A stretch of 23,932 bases of DNA from Nemertoderma westbladi (taxonomy: Eukaryota > Xenacoelomorpha > Nemertodermatida > Nemertodermatidae), in assembly GCA_032718475.1 (NCBI GenBank), contig JAUCBJ010000656.1, positions 1 to 23,932 on the forward strand, in the 5' to 3' direction. A program made the translations under genes and the position numbers. The notes beneath the pieces are model-generated. The model was not told the origin of the DNA and searched no databases. It was given only the letters and a program-made list of their open reading frames with translations. This document shows, one piece after another, positions 17,649 through 23,932 of this stretch. Every line of letters begins with the position of its first letter. Position 1 is the first letter of the stretch.

Positions 17649-18814
17649 AAGAGTTTGTATCTTGCGCACATTTTTTTGAGTTTTCGTTTAAAGGTAAATT
17701 ATGGAACTTCCACTTACCATTATGCACTTTATGAACTTGTTAAAGCGTAGTTACCTAACTCTACTATCTAAGCTATGTGTCCCAGATTAAGAAAACACGT
17801 CTGTATTTGGATGGTGTCTATGTTGGTATACTTTAATAAATCTTACTACTTTATTCTGAGCAATTTGTCTCACGGCGAAAGCAATATCCTGCAAAGCGGA
17901 GGCGGTTCCGTTCAAGTGTCAAGCTAGGGGAGACTAATGAAACACCTCCAAGGTTGCGCTGCGTCGGGAATTGTCACGCTCTTGGAAAGTTGTACAGATT
18001 GTAATTACATTAGGTTTAGGTTAGCATAGTTTTTTTAATGTAATTGTATTTGTAACCAAGTAGGATAAAGAACCTGTGGAAATGAAATGGAACCTATGAA
18101 AATAATATACACACCTGTGGAAAAAAACATATGGAAATAAGCTGAAAAGCTTTGGGTGTAATTTCTACATATACAGTATGCTATGTTGGACAATATCTGG
18201 GTCTATATTCTACATACCTTACATTGCTTGCGCTTGGTGTATTGTTATTGTTTGTACATGTAGAGTAAATACATGATGTATAAATAAAGCTATGTATCTA
18301 ATTTATTACAGTAAAATTGAGTACTAGAGTAAAACAAACTACATTATATATAAAATATACATTGTCATAGTCATACATGCAACATGCATACATACAACAC
18401 GTTCAACCTATCTACAAGTAGGGTTAATATATCAAGCTTCTAATAAAGGCATAATTTATGTTCCACAGTACATAAATTGCCTTGCAGTGTGTATATTACA
18501 GTATGCTCTGCCTCTAATACAAACATTTATTGATTGAATCAAGCTAAGAGCATAATTGCTAACCACGAGTGACTCCTTTACACCGTGAAACTCATGTATA
18601 TTGATCATTGTTTATAATATACACAGTATTATACTGTACGTGATAATTATATACAGTATGTTCTCAGCTTCAAACTGAATAAGCCTAGCAATTATAGGCC
18701 AATATTCTCTAAATGACTATCGAATGGCTTTATTAATTGGACATGGGGTATGGATAATAAAAATAAAATAGAATATTGAGGGTCTTTAGCTGGTTATATT
18801 ATATTAATTAAAGA
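17649..18814. other. AT-rich intergenic DNA
   Basis: No gene is recognised. Several ATACAGTAT-type short palindromes recur (18171-18180, 18500, 18626, 18652), perhaps from decayed repeats. Confidence 0.4.
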
Positions 18815-18862
18815 TACAGTAGTAAACGTTTTCGACCTATCGGTCTGCATCAGACTACTGTA
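18815..18862 (-). ncRNA. Degenerate type I hammerhead ribozyme
   Basis: On the minus strand: stem I 5' strand TACAGTAGT (18862-18854), CTGATG, an extra C (18847), A, stem II GACC-GATA-GGTC (18845-18834), GAAAAC, then GTTT with predicted cleavage after T18824, and stem I 3' strand ACTACTGTA (18823-18815). The 9-bp stem I and 4-bp stem II are perfect. Stem III is the minimal palindrome AAC/GTT seen in type I genomic hammerheads that work as dimers. The core departs from consensus by one inserted base (CUGAUGCA for CUGAUGA), so activity is doubtful. Confidence 0.6.
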
Positions 18863-18965
18863 ATGTACTAGCAACTAACAGTAAGAATAGAGGCTCTATA
18901 TAAATATAAGGTTTAATGGGGAGTATCTGATAGGTAAATTCCAGGAAAGGTAATGTGTAGCTACA

Positions 18966-18986
18966 TTTTTTTTTTTTTTTTTTTTG
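18966..18986. repeat. Poly-T tract (poly-A on the minus strand)
   Basis: About 21 Ts lie 100 bp from the degenerate hammerhead. It could be a retroposon tail on the minus strand, but no matching element body is recognised. Confidence 0.5.
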
Positions 18987-19129
18987 CCGTGGTGTACTGT
19001 GTATAGTAAGTACACGAAGTGGGGCCTTCGCGCAGCACGTGACTTAAATTTAATTTAAGTACTAATTCGAAAGTATTACTGTATTAGCAAATTTTAAGCA
19101 GATTTCGCCTAATCACTTTTTACCTCTTT

Positions 19130-19480
19130 CATTTCTATTCAGACACTTCTGACTCTAGCGGTATAGTGAGAACTGAAGATGGATTAGGGTCTCCAGCCCC
19201 ACAAAGACACAGCCTATGGATGAATAGTACATACGTACATCGGCTAAGTTTCATCTTGAATAACGGATAACGAAATGAGAGACGGATCTCACTTTCAGAA
19301 ATTTCGTCGTATAGCGGCAGACCGATTAAATCCCCCCCCCCCCCCCCCCCCCCCACAAAGACGCAGCATGTGGTCCAGAATATATGGCAAGATTCAGCTT
19401 AAACTGATTAAAATCAATGAGACGGGAGAATCTATTCACTTTCAGGCATAAAGTAGTCCTATAGCGGGTGACTGTTGAAC
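19130..19480. repeat. Diverged copies of the dispersed repeat, with a poly-C tract
   Basis: Segments such as CACTTTCAG ... TCTAGCGG/TATAGCGG ... AAGTTTCA ... recur at about 19135, 19290 and 19440. They are diverged relatives of the repeat that is tandemly duplicated at 19500-20130. A run of about 24 C at 19331-19354 interrupts one copy. Confidence 0.6.
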
Positions 19481-19499
19481 TGATTTTCAACAAAACAAA

Positions 19500-20222
19500 T
19501 TTTCAACTTGGCAGCTTTAAATTCGACAAAGTTATAAGCATGTCAATATCATAACGACGACAACGATTTCACTTTCAGACATTTGGCCCTCTAGCGGCAG
19601 ACTGGAGAACTGCAGATGGATTCGCCTCCTTTGAAAGTCACAGCTAATGGTCTAATACATATCTGCCAAGTTTCAGCTTAAACTGATTAAAAGCAAAGAA
19701 ATGGGAGGGCATTTAATGTTTAGACATGTGGCCCTCTAGCGGGAGACCATTGCACTGATGGTGTCTGAAAGTCTCTCAAAAATCTCAACTTTAGCTCATA
19801 TTGATACCTACAAATTTTCAACTTGGCAGCTTTTAATCCGACAAAGTTATTAGCATGTCAAAATCGTAACGACGACAACGATTTCACTTTCAGACCTTTG
19901 GCCCTCTAGCGGCAGACTGGAGAACTGCAGATGGATTCGCCTCCTTTGAAAGTCACAGCTAATGGTCTAATACATATCTGCCAAGTTTCAGCTTAAACGG
20001 ATTAAAAGCAAAGAAATGGGAGGGCATTTAATGTTTAGACATGTGGCCCTCTAGCGGGAGACCATTGCACTGATGGTGTCTGAAAGTCTCTCAAAAATCT
20101 CAACTTTTGCTCATATTGATACCTACAAATTTTCAACTTGGCAGCTTTAAATCCGACAAAGTTATTAGCATGTCAAAATCGTAACGACGACGACGACGAC
20201 GACGACGACAACGACGACGACA
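19500..20222. repeat. 315-bp tandem duplication ending in a (CGA)n microsatellite
   Basis: TTTCAACTTGGCAGCTTTAA begins copies at 19501, 19816 and 20131, a period of exactly 315 bp. The first two copies are full and nearly identical; the third is partial and runs into (CGA)n at 20185-20222. Each full unit itself contains two related halves sharing GGCCCTCTAGCGG. It looks like a dispersed SINE/MITE-type repeat that was tandemly duplicated, with the microsatellite at one end. It probably reads on the minus strand. Confidence 0.85.
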
Positions 20223-20251
20223 ACTATTTGCATAAATTGACCCACCCCCTA

Positions 20252-20341
20252 ACAGTGTCAATTCGCTAAGGCTCCGCCAACTTCGTGGCTCGCCCCACAG
20301 TGTCAATTCGCTAAGGCTCCGCCAACTTCGTGGCTCGCCCC
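20252..20341. repeat. 45-bp direct duplication
   Basis: Two identical copies of a 45-bp sequence (beginning ACAGTGTCAATTCGCTAAGG) are adjacent, at 20252-20296 and 20297-20341. They probably belong to the same dispersed repeat as the (CGA)n block. Confidence 0.9.
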
Positions 20342-20883
20342 ACAAGCCTCATTTATTCACAAAATAATAAAAACCTTCAGAAATACAAACACAATTATAG
20401 GCACTATAACAAACAATTAAAAACAGTAATTACAGAAACGTGGGTAATTTGAATACAAATGGACAACCACCACCAGCCGTATTTGACGGCTGCCTAGCAA
20501 CCAGATTGCTATTTAAACAGTATGTACTGCTGTACTGTGTACTGCACTGCCTACCACTGCACTGCCATTCAGCCTGTTGGGTCCGAGTTTGCATTCGCTT
20601 GTATGTATGACTGTATGGTATAATTGGGTTAGGTAAGTTACACAGGATTATAAGATGGCACCCAAGGATCCTATCAAACTTAGACATTGGACTCCCCGAA
20701 CTAGACTTAAAGACACTAATTATTGTAGCCTTTATTTCGGTGCTGCCTTTATTTCCAGCCAGCCGCAACATTTTCTACATTCTACTGCCGCCGATTTTCC
20801 ACAACATAATTGACATGTTTTTGTAAATATCCTACCCTTCAGAAACACACAAACTATTTTTACATAATAAATATTTATAATAA
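20342..20883. other. Intergenic DNA
   Basis: No supported gene. A minus-strand frame of 113 codons (20430-20771) has no recognisable domain. Some ACTGCACTGC/TACTGCTGTACTG short repeats occur near 20520-20570. Confidence 0.4.
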
Positions 20884-21402
20884 TAATTCAGATGGACTGG
20901 GAATACCTTGTATTCTCATACATGTTACATTTCTAATAATTCAGATGGACTGGGAATACCTTGTATTCATACATGTTACATTTCTAGTAATTCAGATGGA
21001 CTGGGAATACGTTGTATTCATACATGTTACATTTATAATAATTCAGATGGACTGGGAATACCTTGTATTCATACATGTTACATTTCTAATAATTCAGATG
21101 GACTGGGAATACGTTGTATTCATACATGTTACATTTATAATAATTCAGATGGACTGGGAATACCTTGTATTCATACATGTTACATTTCTAATAATTCAGA
21201 TGCACTGGGAATACCTTGTATTCATACATGTTACATTTCTAATAATTCAGATGCACTGGGAATACCTTGTATTCATACATGTTACATTTCTAATAATTCA
21301 GATGGACTGGGAATACCTTGTATTCATACATGTTACATTTCTAATAATTCAGATGGACTGGGCATACCTTGTATTCATACTGTACATGTTACATTTCAAG
21401 GC
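20884..21402. repeat. 51-bp minisatellite, about ten units
   Basis: Units contain ATTCAGATGGACTGGGAATA, CCTTGTATTCATACATG and TTACATTTCTAATA. They are nearly identical with a few alternating variants (CCTTG/CGTTG, GGACTGG/GCACTGG, TTTCTA/TTTATA). The 51-bp period leaves two frames open; these are not genes. Confidence 0.95.
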
Positions 21403-21682
21403 TTGGAAGTAACCATTTATATATTTAGGTCTGACGAATTTAGTTAGGGAAGGTTTACTTGACATTGCATTTGCATTGAACAGAAATAGTTTTGGCACTT
21501 TTTCTGAACTGGAATTTTAATTTTTTAAAACTGAAACTTTAATATTATTAAATAAAAAAAGAAAATAAAGTATTAGATAGTATTAAATATTATTACATTT
21601 TTTGACTATTTTCAATTTCTTTAGCAGAAGTGAAGCGCACGCTAAAAATAGCAAGAGTGCAAAATACAATACAAATAAAAAG

Positions 21683-21834
21683 AAGATCGGAATCTCGGTA
21701 GAAGGAGATCGGAATCTCGGTAGAAGGAGATCGGAATCTCGGTAGAAGGAGATCGGAATCTCGGTAGAAGGAGATCGGAATCTCGGTAGAAGGAGATCGG
21801 AATCTCGGTAGAAGGAGATCGGAATCTCGGTAAA
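21683..21834. repeat. 22-bp minisatellite, seven units
   Basis: AGATCGGAATCTCGGTAGAA plus GG repeats seven times without visible variation, so the array is young. Each unit contains GATCGGAATCTCGG, where GA and TC are partly self-complementary. Confidence 0.95.
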
Positions 21835-22634
21835 AATTAAATTTATTTATCGCATGGAAATAAAATAGTGCTTTATTTCCGCCTTCCTATGTCCCCGAAT
21901 ATATAATTTACCGCGATCACTATTTACACCACAAAGGTACATTAGGGAACAGGTTTGTTTTATTTTCATATAATACGTAATTTTTCTCATAACACGTAAA
22001 TGTTTTACGTAAGTTTTACTAACACGTAAGTTTTACAGCCTAAAAATTACATATATTTTCATGAAAAATCAATAAATGGCAGTCGGGTTTATCGGTAGGT
22101 TATATACTTCATAAACCTATAAATGTCACCTACTTGTTATGTATTTTGAGACACAGGTTTATTCGAACTGAAACTAGAACTGAAACTGACATTATTACTT
22201 TTTGGGAACTTGATCTGAAAAGATTTATTCGAACTGAAACTGAAACCGACACTACTCTAATTTTGATTCAGTTCGCAGCACTACTGTAGTGACACTTCCA
22301 CGCTCCACGGGCTTTGTGATACGTCGATAGTGATAATTTAGTATATTTAGGCAGGTTTGTTATATTATAAAGATTGGTTAACGCTAAAAAAAATAAGGGG
22401 AAATCTGAAATTAAACTTAAAATAATCAACATTATAATTATTTTTTAAAATTTATTATCATCAATAATTATTATTGAAATCATAAATTATTGCTACTAAA
22501 TGTAATTCAACAATTTGTAACTTGCTTTCAGTTTTATAATTGTTTAACTGTCCATTTACTCAACTCAACTAGGAGAACAAAAATGTGATAGATATCCTCT
22601 CGAGATTCTCCAAATGGAACAATATTTAGTTTAC
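21835..22634. other. AT-rich intergenic DNA with a short direct duplication
   Basis: No gene is seen. TTTATTCGAACTGAAACT occurs at about 22158 and again at about 22224. Palindromic ATTAATAATT-type stretches lie at 22430-22500. Confidence 0.5.
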
Positions 22635-22640
22635 TTTATT
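22635..22640 (-). terminator. seh1 poly(A) signal AATAAA
   Basis: The hexamer is on the minus strand, about 105 nt after the seh1 stop, and implies a short 3' UTR. Confidence 0.6.
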
Positions 22641-22742
22641 CGGGCCGGAGAAAATACGAAATATAGACAGGATAAATCTATCGAGGTAATGGTATAAATA
22701 ACCCGTAGTCGTAGTATGGCAGTGGGAACCGGACCGGTAAAT

Positions 22743-23756
22743 CTATCTCGGCCTTGCCTTTGGCAGCATCATTGCTTCATTATACTTGGAGCCCATCACC
22801 ACGCTTCCATCTTTACCATCGCCTCGCAGTTCTAATATCAGTTTCCAAGCATCTATATAGTTGGCTTTCCATAAACTGACGCAATCATCCACACCAGCGC
22901 TCGCTAATATCGTACCGGTAACATTCCAACATACACGCCAAACAACGCAATCGTCGCGCAGCGGGACCTTACTGAGCAACTGGTAGGGAGTGGGACCGTT
23001 CGTGGGTTTAATGATAAACACCTGGCAACCCTTGGCGCCCGCCACTGCGAGCATAGAGTAGGAGCGCCCCAGATGGGGGGCGAAAGCCAAGTCATTAACG
23101 GGACTCATTAACTCGAGACTTAGGTCGACCGCTATCCACTGCCGCTGCTGACTGCTGTACTCGAATAAGGCGACTCGACAGGCCGTCTGCTGGGGGTTGG
23201 CATTGTCGCTACCAGCAGCGAGAAGCGGCGGGTGTCGCATCGAGCCATTCCACGCGACGCAACTCAACCCCATCTTACACTGTATCTCAGCGTGCATCGT
23301 CCAGTGACTCGGGTTAAGAACATCCGTGGCCTCGTACACGCGGACGTGTCCGTCCAGAGAGCTGGTCGCTAGCATTAAGCCGAGGTGTTTCGGTGCGAAT
23401 CTCACGTCGGTAACCGAGCCGCTCGAGTCGACCAGGTTGCCGCGTTTCAACCAACTCACGTGCGTCTCGCCCTGCGGTCCGCGGCTCACGTGCTGCTCCC
23501 AGACGATAGCGGTTCGATCGAATGAACAGGTCGCCAGCAGCGTGCCGAACTCTGGATGCGCCCAGTTTACCTTCCAGATAGAGCCGTGGTGCGCTTTCCA
23601 CGTTTCCGTAAGATGCCATTCCTTCTCGGAATCTAGACTGAATACCTCCACTGTCTGGTCCGACGAACACGTGGCCATTCTACGGCCATGGTAGTCGAAG
23701 GCCACGTCATGTATGAGGTCTTTGTGAGAGGTTGTAATAGGATTGGAGGAATACAT
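22743..23756 (-). CDS. seh1: Nucleoporin Seh1 (WD40 protein of Nup107-160/GATOR2)
   Basis: A single uninterrupted frame of 337 residues runs from ATG at 23754-23756 to TAG at 22743-22745. HKDLIHDVAFDYHGRRMATCSSDQ, WAHPEFGTLLATCSFDRTA, VTDVRFAPKHLGLMLATSSLDGHVRVYEA and VCWNVTGTILASAGVDDCVSLWKANYIDAW match the Seh1 WD repeats in order (quoted in pieces). The six-bladed open propeller spans about residues 8-310. In known systems Seh1 is completed by a blade from Nup85 in the nuclear-pore Y complex, and pairs with Mios in GATOR2 for amino-acid sensing by TORC1. The C-terminal tail is short compared with the vertebrate protein. The CDS has no intron and is more GC-rich than its surroundings. A two-codon uORF lies 6 nt upstream. 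Confidence 0.95.
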   Translation of the reverse strand: MYSSNPITTSHKDLIHDVAFDYHGRRMATCSSDQTVEVFSLDSEKEWHLTETWKAHHGSIWKVNWAHPEFGTLLATCSFDRTAIVWEQHVSRGPQGETHVSWLKRGNLVDSSGSVTDVRFAPKHLGLMLATSSLDGHVRVYEATDVLNPSHWTMHAEIQCKMGLSCVAWNGSMRHPPLLAAGSDNANPQQTACRVALFEYSSQQRQWIAVDLSLELMSPVNDLAFAPHLGRSYSMLAVAGAKGCQVFIIKPTNGPTPYQLLSKVPLRDDCVVWRVCWNVTGTILASAGVDDCVSLWKANYIDAWKLILELRGDGKDGSVVMGSKYNEAMMLPKARPR

Positions 23757-23759
23757 TAT

Positions 23760-23768
23760 TTATTTCAT
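23760..23768 (-). promoter_or_regulatory. seh1: Two-codon upstream ORF in the seh1 leader
   Basis: ATG AAA TAA lies on the minus strand, in frame with and only 3 nt before the seh1 start (ATG AAA TAA ATA ATG). It could lower or gate initiation if the transcript starts upstream. Confidence 0.45.
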
Positions 23769-23891
23769 GGGTATGTCACGATTGCAGGATTGGGGGGTAG
23801 CCTAGGCCTACATATATTTTACATTAACGTTATTTTACAGTATACCGGTAGTGTCAGAACAGGTTGTCCCAGAAGGGTAAATCTTTTCGAC

Positions 23892-23911
23892 CTACGCGTA
23901 GCTACGCGTAG
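23892..23911. promoter_or_regulatory. Duplicated 10-bp palindrome upstream of seh1
   Basis: CTACGCGTAG occurs twice without a gap, so each unit and the whole 20 bp are palindromic. It contains two ACGCGT cores, about 140 bp before the seh1 ATG. It is a possible binding site for a dimeric factor; no factor can be named from sequence. Confidence 0.35.
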
Positions 23912-23932
23912 TTTGTAACTTCCATTCTTGTC

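Noticed and set aside
20485-20502. GGCTGCCTAGCAACC resembling an RFX X-box
   Set aside because: Only one half-site matches well and there is no adjacent gene to support it.
20430-20771. 113-codon minus-strand ORF
   Set aside because: No domain or splice support; low-complexity Cys/Ser/Thr segment from CTGCACTG-type repeats.
20810-21447. Two 180-200-codon ORFs over the 51-bp minisatellite
   Set aside because: Period artefact, with no non-repeat coding domain.

Overview
The window is AT-rich DNA from an animal, most likely a marine or other invertebrate. The evidence is spliced genes with metazoan orthologues (a GPx4-type selenoprotein and the nucleoporin Seh1), non-LTR retrotransposons, MITE-like palindromes and many mini- and microsatellites. 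I cannot place the phylum from the sequence alone.

Layout. 1-4127: a nearly complete LINE (LINE-A) with the end of ORF1, an overlapping ORF2 broken by one in-frame TGA, and a 3' tail with two hairpins. 4128-5187: low-complexity DNA with G tracts. 5188-5998: a 12-bp satellite. 6222-9008: a foldback/MITE-like element with GC-rich inverted ends that was split by a young, 5'-truncated RTE-like LINE (LINE-B) with perfect 13-bp target-site duplications. 9094-9591: a serine-rich, acidic orphan ORF with a plausible upstream splice acceptor and downstream poly(A) signals. 10331-12180: minisatellites, including a 21-bp repeat present in two opposite orientations around a 480-bp spacer.

12791-16092 (minus strand): a complete glutathione peroxidase gene in two coding exons (57 + 111 residues). 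An in-frame TGA sits exactly at the selenocysteine position. About 870 nt after the stop I can fold a form-2-like SECIS element, followed by AATAAA signals. The 1.7-kb intron carries a pentanucleotide satellite, a small inverted repeat and a LINE-tail fragment.

16814-17300: a large palindrome whose two arms each encode a hammerhead ribozyme, one on each strand. The catalytic core is intact and loops 1 and 2 are complementary. A third, slightly broken type I hammerhead lies at 18815-18862 on the minus strand. 17536-17648 is a remnant of a CR1/L2-like reverse transcriptase. 19130-20341 holds diverged and tandem copies of a dispersed repeat. 20884-21834 holds two more minisatellites. 22743-23756 (minus strand) is an intronless seh1 coding sequence with a poly(A) signal and a two-codon uORF.

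The most notable items are the paired hammerheads in inverted orientation, the GPx selenoprotein with its matching SECIS candidate, and the conserved, covarying 3' hairpin shared by LINE-A and a tail fragment in the GPx intron. All are read by eye; folding and homology searches were not run.
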